From contig JANQLM010000116.1 of assembly GCA_028280635.1 (NCBI GenBank), positions 1 to 37,788 of the forward strand: a stretch of DNA of 37,788 bases. The letters are read 5' to 3'. The position numbers and the translations under genes were made by a program. The notes beneath the pieces were generated by a model that was not told where the DNA came from, did no database searches, and saw only the letters and a program-made list of their open reading frames with translations. Shown piece after piece: positions 24,608-33,324 of this stretch; the stretch's first letter is position 1, and every line of letters begins with the position of its first letter. This DNA comes from Halieaceae bacterium. Lineage in GTDB: Bacteria; Pseudomonadota; Gammaproteobacteria; Pseudomonadales; Halieaceae.

Positions 24608-25793
24608 CCTCCAGCTCCCGGTAGAGCGGGTCAAACACCCGCGGCAGCGGCCACGTCGGATGGCTCTCTATCAGTCCTTCATCCTGTTGGCAGTCATTGT
24701 TGCCGGCGGGCAGGCACCAACTGGTGGGCTCCACTCTCGGCACCTGGTTCCTCTCATGACGGTACTGTGAGACGGCGTCATACACCAGGCGCCGGGCGTT
24801 GCTCAGGCTGCCCAGCGGACGCCAGTCGTCGACTCCATGCCAGGGATTCATCGACAGGTTTTCGCAGAACGCCCGCTGCTCCGAGCCGCCAATTTTCTGG
24901 GGCGGCAGCGTCAGCCGGGCAATGGGCTGGAAGGGTGAGTCAGTCTCCGACCAGATGGCCGTCGCGTCGTCGATGGGCATATAGCTGCCCGGCACCTGGG
25001 GCTGGACCATGAAGTCAAAGCAGGCACCGCCGTGTTCGAGGCTGTGCTGCATTTCCACCGTCAGGTAGTCGCTGTCTTCCCGGTTCACCGCTTCCCGGAA
25101 CTGCATGCCTGGACAGGAGCGTACCGAATACTTCAGCACGGTGTCCCCGAGTTGGTAGGGCAGCATTGAGTAGTACTGTGCCTGCAGTGGGTTGTCGATG
25201 GTGGACGATACGGTCTGTATCGCCCGGTAGAATTGCTTGGGGTGCAGGCGCGGCGGGAACAGGCTGATAAACCAGCGGGTGCGCTCGAACCTGGCCAGGT
25301 AGGTCATGTCCTCGGCGTAGTCGAAGACATTGCGGTTAAAGAAGGCCTGGGTATTGGTCATGATGAAGTCCTGGCTGCCGTGGTGGCCCAACTCCGGCGC
25401 CACCGGCTCCCCCGGTACATTCATGACCTTGATGGCGATACCCCGGGCATCCGGTTTGCTGTCGGCCTGCACCAGGAAATCGCCGTTGGAAAAGCGCACC
25501 CAGGCCTGGTACTCCGCCGCCGGCCTGGCGAACAGGCTGTGTTGGAACTGGGCGGGAATATCTCCATTGACCGAGAACAGGGCGCGCGCGCAGCCGGTGG
25601 CCTTGGCATGGGCGTCCCTGCGGTAGGGCAGGCCGTTGACGCTCTCCGCGCGACGCGAGATCTCCCGCGCTGACTGGATGGCAGACTCCACCGCGGCGCG
25701 CTGTTCCGGGGTCAGGCCGTATTCGTCCACTTCAGCGGCACCGGTCAGGCAGTAGGGCAGGCACAGCAATGCCAGGGCTTTACGTAGCATCAT
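24588..25793 (-). CDS. Exported catalase-fold haem protein (y4iL-like), partner of the dihaem cytochrome
   Basis: The 401-residue protein has a signal peptide (MMLRKALALLCLPYCLTGAA) and the catalase haem-pocket pattern. RRDAHAKATGCARALFSV carries the distal His (about 62). AWVRFSNGDF and KPDARGIAIKV follow, as in catalase VRFS and DxRGxAxK. It is shorter than monofunctional catalase and lacks the usual catalase signature around the distal Asn, instead showing QDFIMTNTQAFF. This fits the minor y4iL-like branch of the catalase superfamily, relatives of which include peroxide-handling and lipid-hydroperoxide-converting enzymes. True catalase activity is not assured. The start at 25793 has GGAG upstream and overlaps the cytochrome stop by 14 bases, indicating translational coupling. 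Confidence 0.85.
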   Translation of the reverse strand: MMLRKALALLCLPYCLTGAAEVDEYGLTPEQRAAVESAIQSAREISRRAESVNGLPYRRDAHAKATGCARALFSVNGDIPAQFQHSLFARPAAEYQAWVRFSNGDFLVQADSKPDARGIAIKVMNVPGEPVAPELGHHGSQDFIMTNTQAFFNRNVFDYAEDMTYLARFERTRWFISLFPPRLHPKQFYRAIQTVSSTIDNPLQAQYYSMLPYQLGDTVLKYSVRSCPGMQFREAVNREDSDYLTVEMQHSLEHGGACFDFMVQPQVPGSYMPIDDATAIWSETDSPFQPIARLTLPPQKIGGSEQRAFCENLSMNPWHGVDDWRPLGSLSNARRLVYDAVSQYRHERNQVPRVEPTSWCLPAGNNDCQQDEGLIESHPTWPLPRVFDPLYRELEATPTTP

Positions 25794-27894
25794 GGGCAAG
25801 CTCCGGGTGTTCGCAGGCATGTACATCGCCTTCATGCGTGGGCGGCAAACTGTACTGTGACCAGTCTTGCGGGTCGCCCCCGAGCGCCTCGCCGAAGTCG
25901 GGGTTGCCCAATACCTTGATGTACTCGATAAGGTCGCTGCGCTCGGCCTCGCTCAGGCGCCGACCAATGCGCCCCGGCGTCTCGACGTCGGTAAACAGGT
26001 GGCCGCTGTTGCTGTTGCCGGTCACCCGGGTGTCGTGCAGGAAGCTGCCGGGGCGCTTTTCTGTTACGTAGCCCAGCTTGCCTGGGTCGTATTCCCTGTG
26101 ACCCACATAGAATGTGGCCGGCCTGGCGCGCAGTGGCGAGAGGAGGTCGTGGATAGTGGGCACCGAGCCGTTGTGAAGATAGGGCGGCGTGGCCCAGACA
26201 CCGTGTAGCGGGCGCGACTTGTAGGCCCGCTGGTTGGCGATGCGGAAGGGCACGTTCAGGCCGTCGTAGTCGGGCACCTGTTTGCCTTCGATATCGTTCT
26301 GCTCGTACAGCAGCGGCACCACCCTGTTCAGCAGCACCTGCAGGCCGTCGCCGGCGCCCACGGGCTCAGCGCCGGGCAGCAGCGTGGTGGCGTCATAGCG
26401 TCGGTCCATATAGTTGTCTGCGGCGGTCGGGTCCGTGCCGATGACGTCTGTGCTCAGCCAGGGCAGCGCCCAGACTGTCTCGCGCCAGTCCACCCGGTAG
26501 TCCGTGCCGTCGATCTCGGTGATGTCGCCCTCCATGTCCCAGCGCCAGTTGGTCTGGGCCTGCTGGGCTGGGTTGCTGTCGGGTCCGGTGGCCACCACCC
26601 ATTCGTAGGGCTTCGAGCGGTGTGGGCCGTGACAGAAGACACACTGGTCCGCAAACAGGTCCTTGCCGCGGCGGGCGCTGTCGATGTTGATTTCGCCGAG
26701 CACATCCTCCGGCCAGCGCGGTGGCTCCAGGTCGCGCAGCACCGTCTCGATACAGTGCATTCCGTGAACATTGACCGTGGTTTTACCGAATTCTCCTTCC
26801 GGTAGCAGGTCGCCGTTCTCGTCCACCAGGGCCATCGGAGCCAACACGCCGAGAGCCTCTCCGACGTTCCTGGCCATGGCCTGGTTGGTGAACCCGGTGT
26901 ACTGCACCCAGTCGAAGCGCCAGATATCCCAGATGAACGGGTAGCTCACGGGGGCGTTGGCTGGCTTGTAATTTTCCGGTTTGCGCAGGTCGCGGCCAAA
27001 CACCACATTGGCTATCCGACCCACCGCGTCAGTTCGTCCGCGGCCCTCTGTCACCGGATACCATTTTGGCGCGCCCACACCGCGTACGAAACTCCATAGC
27101 CCTCCGAGAAAGTGGCCGAACTCCGAGTGCAGGCGGTCCTGCTTGTCCGTATCGGTACCGGCGACGCGCTCGGCGAAGCGGTTCCACTTGGCAGGGTTGA
27201 GATAGGTTTCCAGTGAGGCCGCTGCCAGGGTGGTGATGAACTCGCCGCGTTTGGCGGTGGAGACACTTTGCACTGCCTGGCCACCATCAACCCGCAGGGC
27301 AACACCGCGGTAGTGGAGCTCGCCGGTATGGCACAGCGCGCAGGTCAGGTCCAGCCGTTGCGCATCCGCATCCGGGTTGTGATGGCGGGTCATGCCAACT
27401 GGCAGGTTGCCGGGATTGGCCGCGCTGGGTAGCTGCCCGGGGGCGACGATGAAGCCCCAGCCACGCATGGCGTCGGCGCTGGCCAGTCGCTGTTTGCTGA
27501 GGGGAAGTTCCAGGTTGACCAGCCAGTCGTAGTTCAGCCCCAGTAGCTCTGTCCCCTGTGGCGTGTAGTAGTAGTGCTCCCGCGCCGCTTCGTCCCAACC
27601 CTCATTGAGGTAACGCACCTCGTGAATGCTCTCCTCGGTCAGGTTGGGTGCGAGCAGCCGGGACAGGCCCTGGTGCCCGGCAATGACAACGACCAACAGG
27701 ACTGCCAGTACCCGCATCCAGCGCGGCCCCAGTGCCCGCCATACGCCAGCCAGGGCATGCAACATGCCCGATAGCCAGCGCCAGCTACCCAGGACCAGAT
27801 TCCTGAGCAGTCTGTAAGCAGCGGCCAGCAGATCCAGAAACAGATTCAACGCATCGCGCAGGAGGCGCGACACGGTAGCAAAAAAGCCTTCCAC
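25780..27894 (-). CDS. Membrane-anchored dihaem cytochrome c, RoxA/cytochrome-peroxidase-like
   Basis: The 704-residue protein starts at GTG 27894, with AGGGGA at a good distance. The N terminus is an amphipathic helical stretch plus one membrane helix (about 57-77), placing the rest in the periplasm. Two c-type haem sites are present: CALCH (Cys185, Cys188, His189) and CVFCH (Cys418, Cys421, His422). The motif PPYLHNGSVPTIHDLL in the second half is typical of the dihaem peroxidase/RoxA group, whose best-known member cleaves polyisoprene with oxygen. The wide spacing of the two haem sites also fits RoxA-like proteins better than the shorter classical CcpA peroxidases. The substrate is unknown. 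The stop overlaps the catalase-like gene, so both are made together. Confidence 0.87.
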   Translation of the reverse strand: MEGFFATVSRLLRDALNLFLDLLAAAYRLLRNLVLGSWRWLSGMLHALAGVWRALGPRWMRVLAVLLVVVIAGHQGLSRLLAPNLTEESIHEVRYLNEGWDEAAREHYYYTPQGTELLGLNYDWLVNLELPLSKQRLASADAMRGWGFIVAPGQLPSAANPGNLPVGMTRHHNPDADAQRLDLTCALCHTGELHYRGVALRVDGGQAVQSVSTAKRGEFITTLAAASLETYLNPAKWNRFAERVAGTDTDKQDRLHSEFGHFLGGLWSFVRGVGAPKWYPVTEGRGRTDAVGRIANVVFGRDLRKPENYKPANAPVSYPFIWDIWRFDWVQYTGFTNQAMARNVGEALGVLAPMALVDENGDLLPEGEFGKTTVNVHGMHCIETVLRDLEPPRWPEDVLGEINIDSARRGKDLFADQCVFCHGPHRSKPYEWVVATGPDSNPAQQAQTNWRWDMEGDITEIDGTDYRVDWRETVWALPWLSTDVIGTDPTAADNYMDRRYDATTLLPGAEPVGAGDGLQVLLNRVVPLLYEQNDIEGKQVPDYDGLNVPFRIANQRAYKSRPLHGVWATPPYLHNGSVPTIHDLLSPLRARPATFYVGHREYDPGKLGYVTEKRPGSFLHDTRVTGNSNSGHLFTDVETPGRIGRRLSEAERSDLIEYIKVLGNPDFGEALGGDPQDWSQYSLPPTHEGDVHACEHPELAHDAT

Positions 27895-28087
27895 GGAGTT
27901 TCCCCTGCAACCCAAGATTATTACTGTTTTCTCTATTCCGCCAAAGCGGTAACAGGCCGTCAACAAAAAAGGGCCCGATTCAGGAGAAATGGTCGGAATT
28001 TTTCGCTTCTGGGGTCAGGCTGAGTGGCAGCATTGCAGGCGCGTGCTAGTATTTTGCGCGGAATTGCCGCTGGTACAGAGAGCAACC
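27895..28087. promoter_or_regulatory. Divergent intergenic region, cytochrome / methyltransferase
   Basis: This 193-base AT-richer gap must contain promoters for the cytochrome-catalase pair (minus) and the methyltransferase operon (plus). AGGGGA for the cytochrome (about 27901-27906) and AGAGAG for the methyltransferase are visible. No promoter pair is convincing enough to place. Confidence 0.4.
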
Positions 28088-29068
28088 ATGTTTCGTAGTA
28101 AGCCCCCGAAAGCGGCGACGCCCTCTGAAGCGACGCAGCCCGACCAGGACCAGGAAATCAGCGAGCTGATTCGACTGGCGAGGAAGTACGCCTGGGCGAG
28201 TCTGGAAATCCACGAACGCATCCAGCGCGGCAAGGTCTGCATCGAGCCGGCGCGTTTCTATAGTCAGTTGCCAACGCTTGAAGAGATTCGCGGCAGTTTT
28301 GAGTATGCGCCGGGTGGTGCCTCTCTTCCCGTGTTCCAGGACAGTACCGTTTTCAGTCGGGATCGGATGCGCCAGTTCATGCGTGACGTGGACGCGTACG
28401 CGGAGGAATTCGACCCCCCTCAGGAGGGCGATCGGGAGGATCCCGCCGGCTATTTCTGGCAAAACCCTGCGTTTTCCTATAGCGATGCCATGTCTTACTG
28501 GTGTGCGATCCGCCACTACAAGCCCAGGCGCCTACTGGAGATCGGGTCCGGGTTCTCGTCACTGCTGGCGGCTTCCGCACTGGAGACTAACGGGGTAGGC
28601 GAACTCACGTGTATTGAACCCTACCCCAAGCCCTGGCTTGCGGCGAAGCTGCCGCAGATGACTCTGATCGATCAGCCGGTACAGTCGATTGAGGCGGAGG
28701 ACTTCAACCAGATGCTGGGTGATGGTGACATGCTGTTTATCGACTCAACGCACTCGATAAAGATCGGCTCGGACTGCCTGTGGATCTACCTGAAGCTTCT
28801 GCCGGCGCTGACGAGCAATGTGATCGTGCATGTGCATGATATTTCCCTGCCCTATGGAATCGATCAACGGCGGGCCATGACGCAGCACATACACTGGGCC
28901 GAATCCTACCTGCTGATGGCCTATCTGATCGACAACCCGCGCTGTGAGGTGCTGTTTGGATCGCATATGGTAGCGCGGCAACTCCCCGAAGAGGCGGAGC
29001 ACTTCATGCGTGGCCGGATGAAGCCGGGGGGAGGCAGTCTCTGGTTTCGCCAGCGCTCGCGGGTGTAA
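28088..29068 (+). CDS. Class I SAM-dependent methyltransferase (Methyltransf_24-like)
   Basis: The 326-residue protein has a charged N-terminal helical region and then a Rossmann methyltransferase domain. RRLLEIGSGFSSLLAA (about 147-162) is motif I, CIEPYPKP ends strand 2, and DMLFIDSTHSIKIGSD corresponds to the acidic motif of Methyltransf_24 proteins, which often act on small hydroxylated molecules or sugars. The substrate is unknown. The start at 28088 has AGAGAG upstream; longer frames toward 27989 read poorly. It lies 57 bases before the M19-fold gene on the same strand and is probably the first gene of the methyltransferase-M19-sulfotransferase operon. Confidence 0.83.
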   Translation: MFRSKPPKAATPSEATQPDQDQEISELIRLARKYAWASLEIHERIQRGKVCIEPARFYSQLPTLEEIRGSFEYAPGGASLPVFQDSTVFSRDRMRQFMRDVDAYAEEFDPPQEGDREDPAGYFWQNPAFSYSDAMSYWCAIRHYKPRRLLEIGSGFSSLLAASALETNGVGELTCIEPYPKPWLAAKLPQMTLIDQPVQSIEAEDFNQMLGDGDMLFIDSTHSIKIGSDCLWIYLKLLPALTSNVIVHVHDISLPYGIDQRRAMTQHIHWAESYLLMAYLIDNPRCEVLFGSHMVARQLPEEAEHFMRGRMKPGGGSLWFRQRSRV

Positions 29069-29125
29069 GCTGCTCACCTGGCTTTGACGAAGCCGGGCCG
29101 TCAGTTCGCACAACAGGGTTACCCC

Positions 29126-30199
29126 ATGGCAAAGACAGATTGGACTCGCCGGGACGTACTGGTGAACACCGCAGCGTTGCTGGCAGCGACAGGTCTTTCA
29201 CCCTCAGTGCTGGCGCGTGGCTACGACGATATGCTGGTGATCGACGCCCTGTGCTTTGGCCGCGAGTGGGGCGAGGAAGCGCTCGCGGGTCTGAGGGCCG
29301 CCAACTATTCCGGCATTGTTGAAAGCCTGCCGCGCAGTGATTTGCAGACCGCCATCGACGCCCTGGTGGGTTGGCGCGAGCGCGTGCAGGCTCATCCGGA
29401 TGCCCTGATGCTGGCGCTGGAAGCCGCCGACTTCGAACGCGCACAGGCGTCCGGCCGCACGGCGGTGCTGATGAATTTCCAGGATTCGACCATGCTGGAA
29501 GGGGAGGTGGCGAATATTGACGCCCTGCATGCCCTTGGCATGCGTGCCTTCCAGCTCACCTACAATTTTCGCAACCTGGTGGGGGACGGGTGCCTGGAAC
29601 GCACCAATGCGGGTCTGTCGGACTTTGGCCTCGAGGTCGTGGCGCGCATGAACGAGGTGGGTGTGCTGATTGACCTGTCCCACTGTGGACGCCAGACCAC
29701 CTTTGACGGCATCGCATTTTCGGAACGGCCGGTTGCCATGACGCACACCATGTGTGACAGCGTGCGCCCAGGCCACCCGCGCGCCAAGACCGACGAGCAG
29801 ATTCGCGCCTGTGCCGACAAGGGCGGTGTCAGCGGCATGATCGCCCTGGGGTACTTTATCGGCCCGGATCCCGGCGGTGAGACCTCGATCGGGCACTACG
29901 CGGATCATATTGAGCACGCCGTGAAAATTGCAGGCATCGAACACGTCGGCATTTCCACAGATTTTCCGCCCCAGGGCATTTCGTCCTGGGCGACCTATGA
30001 GGAATGGTTCGTGCCGCGCACCGAATGGTTCAAGCCCAGCTACCAGTTGCGCTGGCCGCCCTGGATTCCCGAATTGGACAACACGGACCGCTATCGCAAC
30101 CTGCTGGCTGTGCTGGACCGGCGCGGCTGGTCGACCGCGGATATGGAAAAGCTGCTGGGCCTAAACTGGTTGCGCCTGTTCAAAGACACCATCGGCTGA
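29126..30199 (+). CDS. Tat-exported M19 (membrane dipeptidase)-fold protein with altered metal site
   Basis: The 357-residue protein has a twin-arginine signal (TRRDVLVNTAALLAATG) and aligns well with renal-dipeptidase-type M19 amidohydrolases from about residue 36. Retained are His186 (DLSHC), His207 (MTHT), Arg219 (HPRAKTD) and Asp279 (GISTDF). Missing are the strand-1 His-x-Asp zinc ligands (DALCF, 40-44) and the bridging Glu (Gln119 in NFQDS). It therefore probably binds one metal or none in the usual site, and the dipeptidase label should not be taken at face value. CAGGG precedes the ATG. The sulfotransferase starts two bases after its stop, so the two are tightly coupled. Confidence 0.85.
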   Translation: MAKTDWTRRDVLVNTAALLAATGLSPSVLARGYDDMLVIDALCFGREWGEEALAGLRAANYSGIVESLPRSDLQTAIDALVGWRERVQAHPDALMLALEAADFERAQASGRTAVLMNFQDSTMLEGEVANIDALHALGMRAFQLTYNFRNLVGDGCLERTNAGLSDFGLEVVARMNEVGVLIDLSHCGRQTTFDGIAFSERPVAMTHTMCDSVRPGHPRAKTDEQIRACADKGGVSGMIALGYFIGPDPGGETSIGHYADHIEHAVKIAGIEHVGISTDFPPQGISSWATYEEWFVPRTEWFKPSYQLRWPPWIPELDNTDRYRNLLAVLDRRGWSTADMEKLLGLNWLRLFKDTIG

Positions 30200-30201
30200 G
30201 C

Positions 30202-31629
30202 GTGGCTTCACTCGATCAGATCGCCGGGCTCATCCAGGAGCGCAGCCTGGACAAAGCCGCTGCCGCGCTGGCCAGGCTGGTGCAGAAGAAGGGTCGGACG
30301 GGCCTGGATTGGCGCCAGGCCGCCAACCTGGCCGGTCAGCTCGGCGACCAGGACCTTGCGCTGGCAGCCTTGCAGAAATGGCTTGATGAGGCGCCGAAGG
30401 ATCCCCACCGACAGATCGCGGTCATCAACGCCCTGGGCGCTGTGGCCCGTCACCGCGAGGCTGCACAGGCGGCCCGCAAGCTCCAGGGCCAGCCCCAGGC
30501 CGGCGCTGAAGGCTACTACCTGGAAGGGCTCTATCAGTCGCGTTTTGGCAAGACCGAGCAGGCCCTGTCCCTGTATCGAAAAGCGCTCGCGCTGGCACCG
30601 CGGCACACGCCCGCCTGGGAACAGATCGCCCTATTGGGCGGTTACCAGGACCTCAGCGCAGATATCGTGGCCATGGAAGACCTGGCTGCAAGCCTCGACA
30701 ACCCGCGGCTTATGATCCCCCTGTGTTACGGCCTCGGGCGCGCCTATGACGCCGCCGGTGACTACGATGCGGCTTTTCTGCGGATACAGGCGGGGGCCCA
30801 GTTGCGGACCCAGGTTTCACCTTTCTCCCTGCAGCCGCAGCTGGATTATTACCTGCGCCTGCGTGACAGTTTCAGCGCTGAGCGCATCAACCGGCTGGCA
30901 AACCCCGCGGGGGGTGAGGGCGCGGTGTTTGTACTCGGGGCGCCGCGCTCCGGCACCACACTGGTCGAACAGATTCTCACCACTGCGGCCGGCGTGACCG
31001 CCAGCGGTGAACACATGTTGATGCGGGTCGCCTCGCTGCCCCTGGCCAGCATGGAGCCGCCGGACATGGCGCGCGCGGACCAGCTCGCGCGCCGCGACTG
31101 GCAACAGATGGCACAGGCCTACCTCAACGGGGTGGGGCGCCGATTCAAGGCCGACAGGCGGTTCACCGATAAATCGCTGCTCAATCACAACTATGCCGGC
31201 CTTGCGGCGATCCTGCTGCCGGAGGCCCGCTTTGTCTGGCTGCGGCGCGACCCGAGGGATGTGGCCTGGTCCTGTTTCCGGTCCCGCATCTCCGGCAACC
31301 AGTGGGCCCAGCGGCTGCAAGACTGTATCGCCTACCTGGGCGGCCTGGATGCCCTGTGTCAGCACTGGTTGGATGTGTTGGGTGACCGGATAAGTGTGCT
31401 CGACTACGAGACGCTGGTGACGGAACCCGACGCCAGCACGGCGGCATTGTTCGCCCATGCCGGGCTGGAGCGGCCCGAGGACTGGCAGGACTTCCACCGC
31501 AATGCCAGCCCGGTGGCGACCGCCAGCTTGGCACAGGTCAGAAAGCCGCTCTCCTCCGCGGCGGTGGGTTCCTGGCGGCGCTACCAAAAACACCTGGGGC
31601 CGCTCTACGCCGACACCGGCCTGTGCTAA
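30202..31629 (+). CDS. TPR-repeat sulfotransferase
   Basis: The 475-residue protein combines N-terminal tetratricopeptide-like helices (about 1-220, clearest at YYLEGLYQSRFGKTEQALS) with a C-terminal sulfotransferase domain. The PAPS 5'-phosphosulfate loop is VLGAPRSGTTLVEQ (about 244-257) and the 3'-phosphate site is LRRDPRDVAWSCF (about 347-359). It should move sulfate from PAPS to a hydroxyl on a sugar, lipid or peptide. The TPR part probably recruits the substrate. The GTG start is two bases after the M19 gene stop, with no site of its own, so translation is likely coupled. Its stop is one base from the stop of the convergent PKHD gene. Confidence 0.9.
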   Translation: MASLDQIAGLIQERSLDKAAAALARLVQKKGRTGLDWRQAANLAGQLGDQDLALAALQKWLDEAPKDPHRQIAVINALGAVARHREAAQAARKLQGQPQAGAEGYYLEGLYQSRFGKTEQALSLYRKALALAPRHTPAWEQIALLGGYQDLSADIVAMEDLAASLDNPRLMIPLCYGLGRAYDAAGDYDAAFLRIQAGAQLRTQVSPFSLQPQLDYYLRLRDSFSAERINRLANPAGGEGAVFVLGAPRSGTTLVEQILTTAAGVTASGEHMLMRVASLPLASMEPPDMARADQLARRDWQQMAQAYLNGVGRRFKADRRFTDKSLLNHNYAGLAAILLPEARFVWLRRDPRDVAWSCFRSRISGNQWAQRLQDCIAYLGGLDALCQHWLDVLGDRISVLDYETLVTEPDASTAALFAHAGLERPEDWQDFHRNASPVATASLAQVRKPLSSAAVGSWRRYQKHLGPLYADTGLC

Positions 31630-31630
31630 C

Positions 31631-32302
31631 TCAGGTCTTGGCCCACATCTTCAGCAGGTTGAGCCGGGCCTTCTCGATCTTCAGCAGTATGTCCTGTTCG
31701 ATGTCGTTCTCTATGGCCCATTCCATCAGGTCGGCCATGTCAGTCGCGACGTCCCGCTGTGTGGGGTCCTGGACCAGGCTCTCTATCCAGGTGACGATAG
31801 CCAGGCGGGCGCCGCTGGTCACCTCGCTGACCCAGTGTGGGTAGTGCGTGGGGTAAAGCACCGCGTCTCCCGCATCCAGCCGATACTCCTGCACGCCGAA
31901 GGATGTTTCCAGTGACAGCGTCCCGCCCTGGTACTCATCGGGCCCGTTGAGGAATATGGTGATCGACATATCTGTACGCATGCTGGGGAAAGGCCCCATG
32001 AAGGCGTTGTCAACGTGGCGTTTGTAGAAGGCGCCTTCTGAATAGCGTGCAAACAGCGGCGGCAGGATGCGCCGTGGTATCGCGTGCTTGTTGAACTCGC
32101 CGTGGGCCTGCAAGGCGTTCATGACCCGCTGCAACATGCCGCGGTAGATTTCTGACTTGGCGTCGACCTGTTGTGTGGATTTGAGATCCTGGCCCAGGGC
32201 GCCGGCGCTTTGGCGGCCGTCTATCATCGGCGCCCGCGCCATGTCGGCGACGATGGATTCCCGTGTGGGTGCATCCAGCAACTGTTTCAAGACTGCAACC
32301 AC
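31631..32302 (-). CDS. PKHD-type Fe(II)/2-oxoglutarate hydroxylase (YbiX/PiuC family)
   Basis: The 223-residue protein matches the YbiX/PiuC family over its full length. The iron triad is His96-x-Asp98 (KRHVDNA) and His156 (YPHWVSEV). Arg166 (GARLAIVTWIES) binds 2-oxoglutarate. Relatives are iron-regulated hydroxylases often found beside TonB-dependent siderophore receptors; none is here. A sulfotransferase immediately opposite raises the possibility that it hydroxylates a site later sulfated, but this is speculative. The GTG start at 32302 is supported by GGGAGG upstream on the minus strand. Confidence 0.92.
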   Translation of the reverse strand: MVAVLKQLLDAPTRESIVADMARAPMIDGRQSAGALGQDLKSTQQVDAKSEIYRGMLQRVMNALQAHGEFNKHAIPRRILPPLFARYSEGAFYKRHVDNAFMGPFPSMRTDMSITIFLNGPDEYQGGTLSLETSFGVQEYRLDAGDAVLYPTHYPHWVSEVTSGARLAIVTWIESLVQDPTQRDVATDMADLMEWAIENDIEQDILLKIEKARLNLLKMWAKT

Positions 32303-32494
32303 AGCCTGCCTCCCGTCGCCGCAGCCGGCGCATGTGAAAACGATCGGCCCATTTTAGCCAGCGGCTGGCTGAATGCGAACCGGCCCGTGGGCTGCTGAAC
32401 ACAATCACTGGGTGTCAGCCAGGCAAAAGGTCTGGCTTGCTCGCACCAACCCTCCCGGTATGCTGATGCGTTGACTCAAGAGATGGACAGATAC

Positions 32495-33259
32495 ATGGCG
32501 CAGCGCAGGCACCTCCGGACAGCCCATGGCAGCCGGCTGGCCTACTGCCATTCACCGGGGGCCAGCCCCGGTGTGGTGTTTTGCCCGGGTTTTCACTCCA
32601 ACATGCGGGGAGAGAAAGCCCTGGCCCTTGAGGCCTGGTGTGTTGACGCCGGCCGGCAGTTTACGCGCTTCGACTACTTCGGCCACGGCGAGTCGGAGGG
32701 AGCTATTGAAGCGGGCCGCATCGGCCGCTGGTCGCAGGACACTCTTGCGGTGCTCGATGAAGTGGCCTCCGGCCCGCAGCTGCTGGTGGGCTCATCAATG
32801 GGTGCATGGATGGCTCTGCTGGCAGCGTTGGCGCGACCGGAAACTGCGGTGGCGCTGGTGGGCCTCGCCAGCGCGCCGGACTTCACGCGCTGGATGCGGC
32901 AGAGCATTCTCTCCGGTGATGCCCGTGCCGGGTTCGAGCAGCGGGGTTACCACGACATGCCCAGTCACTACCCCGGGGAATCGAGTTACCGCATCGAGGC
33001 GGGCTTTCTCGATGAGGCCGAGTCCCATTGCCTGCTCGATGGCCCTGTTGCCCTCGATATTCCGGTTCGACTGCTGCACGGCCAGGCAGACGGTGACGTA
33101 CCCTGGCAACACTCCCTGGCCATCGCAGACGCCATCACTGGCAGCGATGTGCATGTCACGCTGATCAAGGATGGCGACCATCGCCTGTCGCGCCCGACGG
33201 ATATCCGCGCCCTGCTGGCAGCCGTGAACGCTGTGTTGGATGGGCTCCAAAGCCCCTAA
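32495..33259 (+). CDS. Alpha/beta hydrolase (ABHD10-like)
   Basis: The roughly 254-residue protein has an alpha/beta-hydrolase core. An oxyanion-loop region CPGFHSNMRG is followed by FDYFGHGESEG and the nucleophile elbow VGSSMGAWMA (Ser101 from this start). A late Asp lies in GQADGDVPW and the catalytic His in GDHRLSRP. The pattern resembles the ABHD10/small-thioesterase-like group that cleaves acyl esters or thioesters. The substrate is unknown. No signal peptide is seen. Start choice is uncertain among TTG 32471, ATG 32483 and ATG 32495. It is separated from the Kor operon by 65 bases that contain AT-rich DNA and a -10-like TATACT (33279-33284), so it is probably a separate unit. Confidence 0.85.
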   Translation: MAQRRHLRTAHGSRLAYCHSPGASPGVVFCPGFHSNMRGEKALALEAWCVDAGRQFTRFDYFGHGESEGAIEAGRIGRWSQDTLAVLDEVASGPQLLVGSSMGAWMALLAALARPETAVALVGLASAPDFTRWMRQSILSGDARAGFEQRGYHDMPSHYPGESSYRIEAGFLDEAESHCLLDGPVALDIPVRLLHGQADGDVPWQHSLAIADAITGSDVHVTLIKDGDHRLSRPTDIRALLAAVNAVLDGLQSP

Positions 33260-33324
33260 CGAGGCGGCCGAATTGTCATATACTGCAACGTGGAAAATAA
33301 AAAAATAGTCCGAGGGTTGACGTA

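Noticed and set aside
27895-27989. N-terminal extension of the cytochrome to TTG at 27966
   Set aside because: The extra 24 residues are unlike an export signal. The GTG at 27894 has a strong AGGGGA site in front.
28088-32302. A ribosomally made peptide (RiPP) cluster
   Set aside because: Methyltransferase, peptidase-like, sulfotransferase and hydroxylase genes are suggestive, but no precursor peptide, leader motif or exporter was found in the gaps.
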